Positions 19,001-25,310 of a DNA stretch of 64,000 nucleotides are shown here, one piece after another. Both the position numbers and the translations under genes were made by a program. Below the pieces are notes generated by a model that was given only the letters and a program-made list of their open reading frames with translations, was not told the DNA's origin and ran no database searches. The stretch covers positions 4,825,919 through 4,889,918 of the forward strand of contig JABAKD010000016.1 of the NCBI GenBank assembly GCA_012845835.1, written 5' to 3'. How positions within the stretch are numbered: the stretch's first letter is position 1; the number at the start of each line of letters is the position of its first letter. Source of the DNA: Undaria pinnatifida. Lineage: Eukaryota; Sar; Phaeophyceae; Laminariales; Alariaceae.

Positions 19001-21374
19001 TGGGATATGGCAAACCTAAAATCAATAATTCCTCCTATTACTATATTATTCCCTGTTTGTGCGTGTTTTTTTTTATTGTTTTTTTCCTTCCCGCCTTCAT
19101 CCATCTGCCCCCTTTTTTGTTGTTGTGTTGACTCCGGTTGTCAGGAAAGCGCGCAGTTTTGTTGACACCGGCGGCGGAGGAAGCGGTGAAGGCGATGAGC
19201 GAGCACGACGACATCTTGATTCTCAACGCTCTCAAGCTCATCGCGAGTATCGCGGCCCACCCAGGTATTGAGTTGGCCGATTGATATATATATGCTAGGG
19301 CTTTGAAGTGACTGACTATTGGCAGGGCTATGACCCGGTTGACTATAGTAACAGTAACAAACAGCAAGTCGCCGACTCGTTGTGAGTTGGCCAGGTAAGA
19401 CAGCTGCTAGTTGGTTTAAATAGGTAAGGCAGTTTTAGTTGGTTCCAATGTATTACTAGTTGATTCCAATAGGTGAGACAGTTAGTTCCTCCTGGGCTGC
19501 CCCCAACATGTAAAAGAAGTTTACTAGTTGGTTCCAATAGGTAAGACAGTTTACTAGATCCCCCTAACATGTAAAGGAAGTTTACCAGTTAGTTCCAATA
19601 GGTAACACAGTTCACTAGTTGACCCCAATATGTAAGCCAATTTACTAGTTGGTTCCAATAAGCAAGACGGTTTACTAGTCGGTTCCAGTAGGAAACACAG
19701 TTCAATTGTCGGTTCCAATAGATAAGACCAGTAGGTGAGACAGTTTACTATTTGGTTCCAGTAGGTAAGACAGTTACTAGCTAGTTCCAATAGGTAAGTC
19801 AGATACTAGTAGCCCCTCGAGAGGTGAGACTGTTTACTAGTTGGTTTCAATAGGTGAGACAGTTTACTGGTTGGTGGCAATAGGTAAGTCAGCTACTAGT
19901 TGCCCGTCAAGAGGTGAGACTGTTTACTAGTTGGTTTCAATAGATAAGACAGTTTACTAGTTGGTTTCAATAGGTAAGACAGATAACTACAATAGACGGT
20001 TTCGATAGGTAATTCAGTTCACCGGTTGCCCCCCGATAGATGAGACATTTTACTACCGGTAGTTGGTTTCACAACAGGTAAGAAAGTTTACTATTAAATA
20101 GTTGCTACCTGGTAGGTAAGAGGTAAGACAGTTTAGTACAATAGATGGTTTCAATCTAGGTAAGTCAGTTTACTATTCATAGGTTAGTTGGCTTCAATAG
20201 GTAAGACAGCTACTAGGTTAATTGGCTAGGCATTAAACGTTACCTGCGCGCGGTAATGGGCGGTATGGAGCTTTATGTTTTCTAGAGACCTCAACTGCCA
20301 CCAACTGCCGAGAGCGCGGCTAAGCAAAATAAACGGCGGGAGTCGACGAGGGAAGAAAGTGCTAAGTTGTGCTCGCGATAAAAACGGAGGCGTGTACCGT
20401 AGTGGGGAAGGGGGGAGAAGAGACTGCTTAGTTTTCCTGGATCTGAGTCACGTCTAGGGAGGGACAAGGAGAAAGAAAAAAAGCGAAGACAGTGGCTTCC
20501 CAGGGCTTTCCCCTCGCCATGTACTACGTTAACGGAATTCAGGAGCACAAAATCATAACCCCGTCTGCAGCGCGCACGCACGAAAAAAGGACAAGTATGA
20601 GTTGGCGAGAATCGGGTTCATCTTACTCTTCTACCGTTCTTAATATCATACGAGGCCGGTCTTTATGGCCGCATCAAAGCGTCTTTTTGTGGTAATATAC
20701 TTCGAAATATACGAGCTTCGGCGTAGGGAAGCCACACAGACGGTAAACATTTGCTGTCTCCTATATAGTATACTGGTATAATAGTGGTATAATAGTGGTA
20801 TACCGTATACCTGCTATTGGTTAAGAAGCCGGACTCTTTTGGGCAGGTGAAAAAAGTGGTTCCAATCGATTTTCGACCTCTCTCTTAACCCGCGCTTATG
20901 TTGAATCATTGCTTTTCTCTTGCACGGTAGCCTCAGCTGTACCATGCTCCTTTGTACCATGCTCCTTTGTACCGTGCTCCTTTGTACCATGCTCCTTTGT
21001 ACCATGATCTTTTGCACCATGCTCCTCTGTACTGAATGATGTATGCTGAAAGCCGTGCCCATGACCGCGTCTCACCCCGTCCCACCCCACCCCGCCCCAT
21101 CCCGCCCCGTCCCGCCTCGTCTCGGCCCGTCCCGGATCCACCCGTCCAACCCCGTCCCACCCCGTCCCACCCCGTCCCGTCCCGTTCCGTCCATCCCGTC
21201 CCGTCCGTTATTTGTTCGTTTGTTTGTTTGTTTGCGTTACCGGTAGACATCCGAGCGGAGCTGAAGGAGGATAAGGCATGCCTTCCCTCCATACAAACCC
21301 TCAAGAAAAGCGCGGATCCTATAATCGCAAAACACGCTTCCATCGCGTTAGAAGCCGTACTGTGGGATCCATGA
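3886..21374 (+). CDS. RSPH14: Radial spoke head 14 homologue (ARM-repeat axonemal protein), complete, 9 exons
   Basis: Joined exons: 3886-4011, 8303-8409, 9209-9317, 10273-10375, 12591-12682, 13625-13801, 16567-16669, 19145-19264, 21247-21374. They make one frame of 354 codons ending in TGA, close to the roughly 350 residues usual for RSPH14/RTDR1. The protein is a chain of armadillo/HEAT-type helices. Recognisable segments are the DLEVRVNTLRVLCEEFKNP repeat (residues 46-64), LDTRIFSSKAIAAAARD, DSVHVRGNVYEALASAS, a CALVEVGYPAKLV helix and the C-terminal AKHASIALEAVLWDP. In characterised flagellates this protein sits in the radial spoke of the 9+2 axoneme, so a motile-cilium role is inferred. 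All introns are GT-AG, with phases 0, 2, 0, 1, 0, 0, 1, 1 in order. The start at 3886 has a favourable AACAAATGG context and needs no upstream exon, although the N-terminal 42 residues are the least conserved part. I am confident of the family and fairly confident of each junction. Confidence 0.9.
4115..4347. mobile_element. Short TIR element with poly-C/poly-G ends, copy 1
   Basis: Starts CTACGGTAGCCCCC and ends GGGGGCTATCGTAG, so the ends are inverted repeats with homopolymer C/G tracts. The interior shares GTATCGAGCAGCCATGAAA-like sequence with copy 2 at 17203-17456. About 233 bp, no coding sequence, in RSPH14 intron 1. Homology seems to continue a few bases beyond each end, so the exact boundary is uncertain. 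Confidence 0.65.
4440..4990 (+). repeat. Dispersed repeat 'GCAGATTCTAAGAAATTTCTGAG', two adjacent copies
   Basis: Copies at about 4440-4640 and 4785-4990 share ATTCTAAGAAATTTCTGAG, a CACGAGGAG motif, ACACGACTTCGAAGGCGTTC, CGCACAACCCGACCAAGC and ATACTCGTGAAGTTAC. Other copies in this window are 5835-6120, 9800-9990 and 16755-16985. It looks like a non-autonomous element with no coding frame. Its ends are not defined well enough to classify. Confidence 0.7.
5047..5103 (+). repeat. Dispersed repeat 'GGGTTTCACATGCC', partial copy
   Basis: Carries GGGATACGGCTGGATATTAAAAAAGGGTTTCGCAATGCC-like sequence. It aligns with the core of the copies at 3400-3505 and 26588-26705 but lacks their outer parts. 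Confidence 0.4.
5835..6120 (+). repeat. Dispersed repeat 'GCAGATTCTAAG' family, third copy
   Basis: Contains GATTCCACGCTTGAGGAG, CAACCCCTGCGAGC, GCAGAATATTCTAAAGAAG, AACACGAGGAGCTAGCTG and ATGCTCGTGAAATTACG in the same order as the copies at 4440-4990. It is therefore one family of roughly 450 bp or more. Confidence 0.65.
6131..6190 (+). mobile_element. tRNA-like retroposon head (second fragment)
   Basis: Shares CTGCAGTCAGCGCTG and a CTCAGTGGTCATGGTG A-box-like segment with 2946-3005. It is too diverged for a tRNA fold. Confidence 0.35.
6385..6500. repeat. TACATGTTAATA-type minisatellite
   Basis: Imperfect 10-13 bp units of the TACATGTTAATA/TACATGCTAATA type. The same motif resumes at 6815-6830 after an inserted SINE, so the SINE landed inside the array. 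Confidence 0.75.
6500..6815 (-). mobile_element. tRNA-derived SINE, minus strand, full length with A-tail
   Basis: Read on the minus strand it begins CCGGTCGCCCCGGTGGC and has a B box GAGTTCGAATCCC about 50 bases on. A body follows with AAAATCGACGAGCAGTGGGA and CTTGTCCAGAAGCTGG, then a 19-base A tail (the T-run at 6500-6518). The flanks GTTAATAC and GTTAGTAC could be a target duplication, but the host array makes this ambiguous. The tRNA-like head is shared with 45173-46325 and 58884-59225. The 3' body recurs at 51000-51130. Confidence 0.75.
6832..6915 (-). repeat. Dispersed repeat 'GGAAACCCGTTTTGGGGACAA'
   Basis: The minus strand reads GGAAACCTGTTTTTGGGGAC, AAATTACTTGGATTTAATAT and GGGAGGGATTCGGGGGCTCT. 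Copies are at 29900-29975 (minus), 37425-37520 (plus) and 54278-54350 (plus), with a degraded one near 3670-3735. Confidence 0.65.
7175..7530 (+). repeat. Dispersed repeat with a shared open frame, copy 1
   Basis: Strongly similar to 15300-15640 in opposite orientation. Both copies keep one frame open. In this copy it reads PKSVLRAVLG, then RRTPHGA, AWLVKTRR and RDARVYGHTTTAMH. A third, partial copy covers only the GCCTATGGTC...AAGGCCATGC part at 16215-16290. I do not recognise the product, and the shared frame may be incidental to a recent duplication. Confidence 0.6.
8303..8409 (+). CDS. RSPH14: RSPH14 exon 2 (residues 43-78)
   Basis: The acceptor is GGAAACAG|GTTAGG and the donor ATGAG|GTGATC, phase 2. 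It encodes VRSKDLEVRVNTLRVLCEEF then KNPTSIAGSVKAGLM, a typical armadillo repeat. The donor region is the seed of the minisatellite that follows immediately. Confidence 0.85.
8410..8760 (+). repeat. Minisatellite built from the exon 2 donor region
   Basis: Irregular 25-30 bp units such as GCGATGAGGTGATCATGG and TGTTGCAAGCGATGAGG. They repeat the sequence at the exon 2/intron 2 boundary (TATGAGGTGATCATGATGG). Several units therefore carry an intact GAG|GTGATC donor-like site. Confidence 0.8.
9137..9184. repeat. (TTG)n/(CTG) microsatellite
   Basis: About 15 TTG or CTG triplets end some 25 bases before the exon 3 acceptor and form part of its polypyrimidine/U-rich context. Confidence 0.9.
9209..9317 (+). 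CDS. RSPH14: RSPH14 exon 3 (residues 78-114)
   Basis: The acceptor is CATTTCAG|CACTTTG and the donor CTCCAG|GTGAAA. The first base completes Ser78. It encodes TLPKMTLDLDLDTRIFSSKA then IAAAARDYNGRTALLQ, a second armadillo repeat. Confidence 0.87.
9800..9990 (+). repeat. Dispersed repeat 'GCAGATTCTAAG' family, fourth copy
   Basis: Contains GCAGCAGATTCTAATAATTTT, GAGCTCCTCGCATGAGGACGAGG, ATATCTCACCCGAAAGATGACT and GTACTCGTGAAGCTATCATG in family order. Lies in RSPH14 intron 3. Confidence 0.65.
10273..10375 (+). CDS. RSPH14: RSPH14 exon 4 (residues 115-149)
   Basis: The acceptor is GCATGGCAG|GCGAAG and the donor CCCGG|GTGAGAAC, phase 1. It encodes AKAPATVFPALDDDSVHVRG then NVYEALASASITDP, the third armadillo repeat, with the VRGNVYEAL helix typical of the family. 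Confidence 0.87.
10718..11215 (+). repeat. GGGTAAACC minisatellite
   Basis: About 500 bp of imperfect 9-12 bp units (ACCGGGTAAACC, CCGGATAAACC). Most contain GGTAAA, which resembles a 5' splice site. It ends directly against the TRIM-like element at 11219. Confidence 0.9.
11219..11606 (+). mobile_element. TRIM-like retroelement, copy A
   Basis: Two direct terminal repeats, 11219-11303 and 11521-11606 (about 86 bp, 5' TG, 3' CA). They flank a roughly 217-bp body. TGGCGTCGTCG begins five bases after the 5' repeat and may be a primer-binding site. GAGGGAAGAG directly precedes the 3' repeat and may be a polypurine tract. The body holds GTGGGTTCGAATCCCAC, a tRNA T-arm/B-box sequence. No protein is encoded. 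Terminal repeat in minisatellite intron 4 of RSPH14. Confidence 0.75.
12490..12570. repeat. (TGTC)n microsatellite
   Basis: CTGTCTGTCTGCCTGTC-type repeats end about 20 bases before the exon 5 acceptor and make up its pyrimidine tract. Confidence 0.9.
12591..12682 (+). CDS. RSPH14: RSPH14 exon 5 (residues 149-179)
   Basis: The acceptor is GTCGTTGCAG|GCACATG and the donor TTAAGG|GTGAGAG, phase 0. It encodes TCALVEVGYPAKLVDKAVKE then TPELQPLALR, which matches the central 'ALVEAGY...LV' motif of RSPH14. Confidence 0.87.
12700..12867 (+). repeat. G-rich tract (GGGGGAGG)n
   Basis: Dense G-runs on the sense strand just after the exon 5 donor. Many G-quadruplex patterns are possible in the pre-mRNA. 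A second block lies at 13300-13510 in the same intron. Confidence 0.85.
12868..13000 (+). repeat. Poly-G-headed dispersed repeat, copy 1
   Basis: A poly-G tract then CGTACTCATTTGTTGCTTGCC, TGATCATTGACCACGCAT, CCTTTCGAGACGGAGCACCG and TTCCTACTC. Copies are at 28090-28215 (minus) and 42590-42705 (plus), each also joined to a G-tract, so the homopolymer seems to be part of the element. Confidence 0.7.
13300..13510 (+). repeat. G-rich tract, second block
   Basis: GGGAGG/GGGTCGG-type runs on the sense strand of RSPH14 intron 5. On the opposite strand this produces a long proline-rich open frame that is not a gene. Confidence 0.85.
13625..13801 (+). CDS. RSPH14: RSPH14 exon 6 (residues 180-238)
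   Basis: The acceptor is GCGTCACAG|GTCCTT and the donor ATTCAG|GTGTAG, phase 0 on both sides. It encodes 59 residues including VLRNLIKHKEGLETAL, VETLIGLLGE and EVQREASTTLASACFDD, an armadillo pair. The donor GTGTAG is weak by consensus. Confidence 0.87.
13878..13995 (+). pseudogene. Diverged duplicate of the exon 6 tail and donor region
   Basis: CTGGCGTCCGCTTGCTTCG copies CTGGCCTCAGCTTGCTTCG of exon 6 (13754 onward). Similarity continues through CCAATCAGG (versus CCATTCAGG at the splice site) and into the intron (TTAGTGCGGCACCCTTTACTG versus TGTGCGGTAAGCCTTACAG). The offset is about 124 bp. It contains no complete exon, so it is a splice-boundary duplicate. Confidence 0.7.
14420..15160. repeat. 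CCCTAA/CCCTAC array (telomere-type interstitial repeats)
   Basis: Runs of CCCTAACCC and CCCTACCCC are arranged in higher-order units of 130-150 bp. Each unit also contains AAACCCCAAGCTACGCTAAAACC and GGTATAATAGTGTCTGACCAA-like sequence. It lies in RSPH14 intron 6. The TTAGGG-type motif matches the common eukaryotic telomere repeat. Confidence 0.85.
15300..15640 (-). repeat. Dispersed repeat with a shared open frame, copy 2
   Basis: Inverted partner of 7175-7530. The minus-strand frame reads PKSVLRAVLGRMQFTLHETR, then TPHGA, AWLVKTRR and RDARVYGHTTTAMH, preserving the reading frame despite several differences. Unknown product or non-coding repeat. Confidence 0.6.
15900..16060 (+). repeat. G/A-rich low-complexity tract
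   Basis: GGGGGAGG and AGGAGGAG runs, sense strand of RSPH14 intron 6. Confidence 0.85.
16567..16669 (+). CDS. RSPH14: RSPH14 exon 7 (residues 239-273)
   Basis: The acceptor is GCATGACAG|AACGAC and the donor GATGCCG|GTAAGTC, phase 1, a near-perfect donor. It encodes NDGVAMLASLLAVRSVEVRS then AAMGALMMITTVDA, a further armadillo repeat. Confidence 0.88.
16755..16985 (+). repeat. Dispersed repeat 'GCAGATTCTAAG' family, fifth copy
   Basis: GGGGTGCAGCAGATTCTAAG, AAATTTCTGAGGTCCTAACC, CGCGAGGAGCTCAATATTTC and later AATGGTTCCAAGCTTTTGAGG, in family order. Confidence 0.65.
17203..17456. mobile_element. Short TIR element with poly-C/poly-G ends, copy 2
   Basis: TCTGCGGTAGCCCCC at the left and GGGGAGGGGACTATCATCGTAG at the right, with TGTCGAGCAGCCATGGAACG inside as in copy 1 (4115-4347). 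About 254 bp, in RSPH14 intron 7. Confidence 0.6.
17685..17840. repeat. ACTCCAACTAT minisatellite
   Basis: 11-bp units in two blocks, each closed by the same TTGACTATTATATATAGCTC, so the array itself is duplicated once. Confidence 0.9.
17841..17880 (+). pseudogene. Diverged duplicate of the exon 7 tail and donor
   Basis: GTTGATGCCGGTCAGTCAGATGC here copies GTAGATGCCGGTAAGTCAGATGC at the exon 7/intron 7 boundary. The preceding TGATGACCCC also matches TGATGATCACC. It lies about 1.2 kb downstream of the real donor, directly after the 11-bp array. Confidence 0.65.
18272..18323. repeat. Inverted repeat CCGGTGATAA...TTATCACCGG
   Basis: A perfect 10-base stem, with one further G/C outward, around a loop of roughly 30 bases. 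It could be a solo hairpin left by a small TIR element. Confidence 0.6.
18455..18960. repeat. Tandem array, ~86-bp period
   Basis: Units start CATAACGTCAGACACAAGATC at about 18455, 18528, 18613, 18700 and 18786, then decay into GATCTGTCTGATCTAGATCG repeats. Palindromic GATCTAGATC words are frequent. Confidence 0.9.
19145..19264 (+). CDS. RSPH14: RSPH14 exon 8 (residues 273-313)
   Basis: The acceptor is GGTTGTCAG|GAAAGC and the donor CACCCAG|GTATTG, phase 1 at both ends. It encodes KRAVLLTPAAEEAVKAMSEH then DDILILNALKLIASIAAHP. Confidence 0.87.
19375..20220 (+). repeat. GGTAAGACAG minisatellite
   Basis: About 25 imperfect 33-36 bp units of the form TTGGTTCCAATAGGTAAGAC then AGTTTACTAG. Nearly every unit contains AGGTAAGA, close to the consensus 5' splice site, on the sense strand of RSPH14 intron 8. 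Confidence 0.9.
20285..20475 (+). mobile_element. SINE 3' body fragment
   Basis: GAGAGCG, GTCGACGAGGGAAGAAAGTG and TGCTCGCGATAAAAACGGAGG, followed by a G-rich stretch and CTGGATCTGAGTCACG, match the bodies at 58884-59225 and 63568-63825. The tRNA head is absent. Confidence 0.6.
20935..21035. repeat. TTGTACCATGCTCCT minisatellite (15 bp)
   Basis: Six to seven near-identical 15-bp units. Confidence 0.92.
21065..21220. repeat. CCCGTCCCAC pyrimidine-rich tandem repeat
   Basis: Five- and ten-base CCCCGTCCCA units upstream of the exon 9 acceptor. They provide a very long polypyrimidine tract. Confidence 0.9.
21247..21374 (+). CDS. RSPH14: RSPH14 exon 9, terminal (residues 313-354)
   Basis: The acceptor is TACCGGTAG|ACATCC. 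The frame ends at TGA 21372-21374. It encodes DIRAELKEDKACLPSIQTLK then KSADPIIAKHASIALEAVLW and DP. The AKHASIALEAVLWDP terminus fits the C-terminal helix of the family. Confidence 0.87.
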
Positions 21375-21390
21375 TGTTCGATCGTCGCAC

Positions 21391-21452
21391 AGTAGCAGTA
21401 GCAGTAGCAGTAGCAGTAGCAGTAGCAGTAGCAGTAGCAGTAGCAGTAGTGG
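21391..21452. repeat. (GTAGCA)n hexanucleotide repeat
   Basis: About ten perfect units, starting 17 bases after the RSPH14 stop codon, so probably in the 3' UTR. Confidence 0.95.
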
Positions 21453-21454
21453 TT

Positions 21455-21620
21455 CCTCTATAGTGCCGATAATGTGCACTATAGAGGGAAGCACCGGCAC
21501 CATATAGCGGAAACCGGCACATGTCAACATACTGCCACTATAGGTTACAGTATTCTCATATGTGGCAAACGACTCCGCAGGCACTGTAGCGGGCAACCGA
21601 CACTACCTAATCGGGACTAT
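21455..21620. mobile_element. CTCTATAGTGC hairpin repeat (MITE-like)
   Basis: CCTCTATAGTGC and GCACTATAGAGGG form a near-perfect inverted pair at 21455-21487. CCGGCACC/CCGACACT motifs follow up to GGACTATAGAGGGG at 21620. Related sequence occurs at 24770-24890, 27505-27960 and 40580-40740. Confidence 0.6.
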
Positions 21621-21933
21621 AGAGGGGCCTCAACCGTGTCATCGTACCGCATTGGAGATGGAATTGGGGCGCCCGATGAACCATGATGTGTGATGCATGC
21701 ACAATTAATATATCAGTCGCATGAATATGAATTGCATCATCTTGACAGAGGGGTGCGGTTGGAGGTTGCGCTGCTGTCGGCAGGAATTTGAAGCACATAA
21801 AAGACAAGAAGGTTGGCGCGGACTGCGCGCTAGAGGTGTAACACTCTTTTCTGGCCATTTTTGCTTTCAGAAATAACTGGGGCTCGTTAGCCCACCCAAA
21901 AACGTATGAAATGCCAAATCTTGTGTTGCACTA

Positions 21934-22290
21934 CAGTGGTGTACCCATTTTAAGACCACCCCGTGACAAGCCAATAAACCTGGTCTTATCTTTACTTTCG
22001 TCTTATCCCTCTCTAAGACCGTCATGGCCTTAATTAATCCGGGATAAGACCGAAAACAAGACCGAAAACGGTCTTGAATCGGAGGTAACTGCCATGCACG
22101 CGATAGCTTGTGGGCTGCCTTTGGGCCGAGTTAGGGGCCGTGCATAACGTGCACAGGCGTTATTTTACCGGGTCAGGGGATAAGGGGTAATTTGGTCTCA
22201 CCTGTTTATTTTTTGGTGACAAGCCGATTTTTCTGGTTTTAACTCTAACATGGTGTTAAACCGAATGGTCTTAAAATGAGTATACCATTG
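21934..22290. mobile_element. MITE with Tc1/mariner-like termini
   Basis: The left end CAGTGGTGTACCCATTTTAA and the inverted right end CAATGGTATACTCATTTTAA continue together into GACCA, giving about 25 bp of terminal inverted repeat around a roughly 357-bp non-coding element. TA precedes the left end and CA follows the right end, so a TA duplication may have decayed. CAGTGG-type ends are typical of Tc1/mariner, so the superfamily is inferred. Confidence 0.7.
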
Positions 22291-22335
22291 CAATGACGTT
22301 TTTTTTTGTATAGCTAGGCCATGCGTGGGTTTTCC

Positions 22336-22408
22336 GGTGGCGCTTTAGCTCAGTCTTACTCTAAGTCACTTCTTGGGCGAGGTTTAGAGAGCTCTTCAAG
22401 GCGCCACC
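22336..22408 (+). other. Long stem-loop, pre-miRNA-like or tRNA-like
   Basis: GGTGGCGC pairs with GCGCCACC over eight bases. Inside, AGCT pairs with AGCT and CTCTAA with TTAGAG, leaving a loop of about 19 bases. The 73-nt hairpin contains TTTAGCTCAGT like a pol III A box but lacks a usable B box, so it is not a tRNA. No expression evidence is available. Confidence 0.4.
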
Positions 22409-22813
22409 CTCCGAAGGCAAAAACGGTTCACCTGTACCTTGTATACCGTAAAAGTATGAACAGCATGTATGTTTCATAATGTGTTTAGACAAACGTGAAT
22501 CGTCCGGATGTATTGTCTAGTCATGTATCCTGGGACAGGACAACGAAGCGCAGATGTCTATGCATATAACATACACCGTATGGTATGCATTTTTTTACTT
22601 CATTTTCGTCAAGCTTTTCAAGCATTGCTACCCGGTATATACAGTACTGTATGCGTTTTTTTTTTTTGAAGAGGGTGGGGCCGAGCCGTTCTAGCGAACA
22701 GCTTCAAGGAAAAGGAGTAGAAACGAACCTCCCATACTTGCGAGAATCCTCCTGATGAACAAAAAAAATACCAGGTAAGTATTTAAGTTAAGTCGAGCTA
22801 CTGCTGTAGATAC

Positions 22814-23195
22814 TGTTAAGGTATTAGTGGGGTATTAGTCCGTTTGACCGCTTGCAAAAAAAGGTTAACCAGTAGCTTACCCAAACGAAGCTTTATAACA
22901 CTCTCCCCCACCTGAAACGGCGGGATAGCAGGTCGGCCGGATATACGGGCGGACCTGTCAATATCCAAGCCGTTTCATTTCCTGGGTATACTGGGGAGAG
23001 TATTTTTCAAGTTCGACATGGGGAAAGTCTGAAAAAGTTCATTATTGTGGATGGTGGGATTTGAACCCACGACCCCAAAAAAACATGGTTTGTCGACGAC
23101 GCCATTCGTTAAGGTATTAGTGGGGAATTAGTCCGTTTGACCACTTGCAAAAGGTTAACCAACAGCTTACATTACCCAAACTAAGCCTTATAACA
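22814..23195 (-). mobile_element. TRIM-like retroelement, copy B
   Basis: Minus orientation. Terminal repeats are at 22814-22900 and 23107-23195. The polypurine-like tract reads CTCTCCCCCA on the plus strand beside 22900. The TGGCGTCGTCGAC primer-site candidate and GTGGGTTCAAATCCCAC lie at the other side. The body again lacks a coding frame. No convincing target duplication was seen. Confidence 0.75.
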
Positions 23196-23199
23196 CATG

Positions 23200-23960
23200 G
23201 CGACTGACGTCGTGGCAGCCGGGGTCGAGCCATCATCCAACTGTCATGCCCATCGATGATTTATCTGACCCTGGCTTGACGACACATCGAACTGCTGGCC
23301 ACTAGAAGAGCATCATCATGCAGGAGTTTTCGTGCTTTCGATTTATGTGAGTACCCCGACCGGTGTCTATTCTGTTCGAAGCAGAAAAGGAGAAGAATCC
23401 CAAAAAAGAACAAATAAAGAAGACTAAAAAATGCAACATGATGAGATTTGTAGAAGACTAAGTAATAAGAACGAGAAGGATACGAAACGGGGCACCACAC
23501 AGACAGATGCATCGCCATTCTGTCCCCCGTCCCCTCCATCTAACATCTCGCGTGGTATTCCATGAAATCCTGCGGGAGGAGAACGCCTAACTTTGTCGAT
23601 GACACCGGGTGTCATTGCCATACATGGATAGATGCCAAAGCGTCGCCCCCGCTTCCCTCCCGCCGATTCGTAAAAAATATCACGCGCACGGCCACAAAGC
23701 AAAAACAAAAAAAAAAATGAGCCAATATTTCCCCTCATGATGACACTAAAAAATACCCACATGGAACCCCCACCCTCCCTCCCATCCCGCCCCCCCGCCT
23801 CCGTCTACGCCTACCGAAATAGAAAAAACCAAAGAAGCAATCGGCCTCATCGCTTCCGTGAGTCTGGCTCTGGGCACTACTGTAGTGTACAAAACACACC
23901 TTCTATATAGACAGAATGACGCCTGCTACTCGCATGTGATATATTGATAGAAATATATAG
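23200..23960. other. Intergenic stretch without recognised feature
   Basis: No repeat family seen elsewhere in the window and no convincing exon was found. Confidence 0.5.
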
Positions 23961-23965
23961 ATTAA

Positions 23966-24210
23966 TTGGAATTCAAGCCAGGTGAATTCAATTCGATTCG
24001 ATTCGATTCAATTGAAGCCAATCCAATTCAATCCAATTCAATTCAATTTAATTCAATTCAGTTCAATCCAATTCAAATCCAATCTAATTCAATTGTCAAA
24101 TTCAATTCAATTGAATTCAATTCAATTTCAATAGTTCAATTCAATAAATTCCAATTCATTTTAAATCAATTCAATTCGATTTAATTCAATTCATTTCATT
24201 TCAACTATTG
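23966..24210. repeat. (ATTCA)n pentanucleotide array
   Basis: Imperfect AATTCAATTC units. A second block at 24530-24610 has the same motif, so 24211-24529 may be an insertion into a once continuous array. Confidence 0.9.
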
Positions 24211-24529
24211 GTCCCGAGCTGTCGGGTTTGATCAATCTCCACTTGTGATATGATCAACCATTCATTACGGAGAGTTGGGACACCAGAGAAAACGTGTATT
24301 ACCTGTCAGCCCGCAATCGCGGGGAGACAGATCCTACACGGTCAAACCCGAGGCTGACCGACGATCCGCAGCCTCGGGGAGGCCATTTATCAACTCACAA
24401 ACCTACTACTGCGCGCAATGATCTCAGAGCAAGCAGCTGTTGTATCCGTTTTACCTTCAAAAAGATGCAAAATCCAAATAATAATAAGAAACCCGGGTAT
24501 GCATTCCGGATGTCCCCTGACGATCACTC

Positions 24530-24610
24530 AGCTCAACTCAATTCAACTCAATTCACTCCAATTCAATTCAACTCTTGAAATTCAATCCAATTCAATCCAA
24601 TTCAACTCGG
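24530..24610. repeat. (ATTCA)n array, second block
   Basis: AACTCAATTC and AATTCAATCC units continue the array at 23966-24210. Confidence 0.85.
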
Positions 24611-24769
24611 TTTACGGAGAGAAAGAGCTTCTGATCAATCCAAGGGAGGACAAGCAGGATGACAATAGCCCAATACAACACATAATACAATACATATAGT
24701 GGGGGGAGGCTCCCAATACGGAGTGCTGATTGCATAGCGCCACTTCCCTCTTCTATACTGCGTGTTTCA

Positions 24770-25130
24770 TCGCTCGGCACTGGGCACCATTGGAACTCTC
24801 TACAGAGTAACCCTATTCCCAATAGTGAGTATCGGTGCCCTGAATAGTGCCAGTATATTGGACCGGCACCACACCGGCACTACTAGTGAGAGCCAGCCCC
24901 TCGCTGTAATCATGAGCCGTCGTTTCTCGTTGTCCACGGCCCACGCTTCGTCCAACCAAATATTGCTTACTACCTGGTACCCAGGTCTCGCTCCACACTC
25001 ATCCATCTTGAATTGTACAAGTTGTGTAATTAGGCGGGGGGCGACCGCTAGATAGCCAGACAGCCCCAGACAACAACGGCGACCTCCAAAAAAGGCCAGA
25101 CCAGGCAGGCGGGATAGCCGAGCATGGCAG
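24770..25130. other. CCGGCACTA-repeat region, unclassified
   Basis: Contains GGCACCATTGGAACTCTC, AATAGTGAGTATCGGTGCC and CCGGCACCACACCGGCACTA, resembling the hairpin family at 21455-21620. A minus-strand frame with the segment NIWLDEAWAVDNEKRR crosses it. It matches no family I know. Confidence 0.35.
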
Positions 25131-25189
25131 CCAACAACACGAGGAGGCTTTTTTCGCCTAGGAGGGTACTGCCTCATTGTCGCTCCAGC

Positions 25190-25310
25190 ACTAGGAGTAG
25201 TAGTAGCAGCAGTAGTAGCAGTAGTAGCAGCAGTAGCAGTAGCAGTAGCAGTAGCAGTAGCAATAGCAGTAGTAGCAGTAGGAGTAAGAGTGGTAGTAGT
25301 AGGGGGCCAT
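25190..25310. repeat. (AGTAGC)n microsatellite
   Basis: AGTAGC/AGTAGT hexamers. The serine- and threonine-rich frames across it are artefacts. Confidence 0.95.

Noticed and set aside
23966..24210. Coding potential across the ATTCA array
   Set aside because: The frame is a simple-sequence translation (Asn/Ser/Ile/Gln runs).
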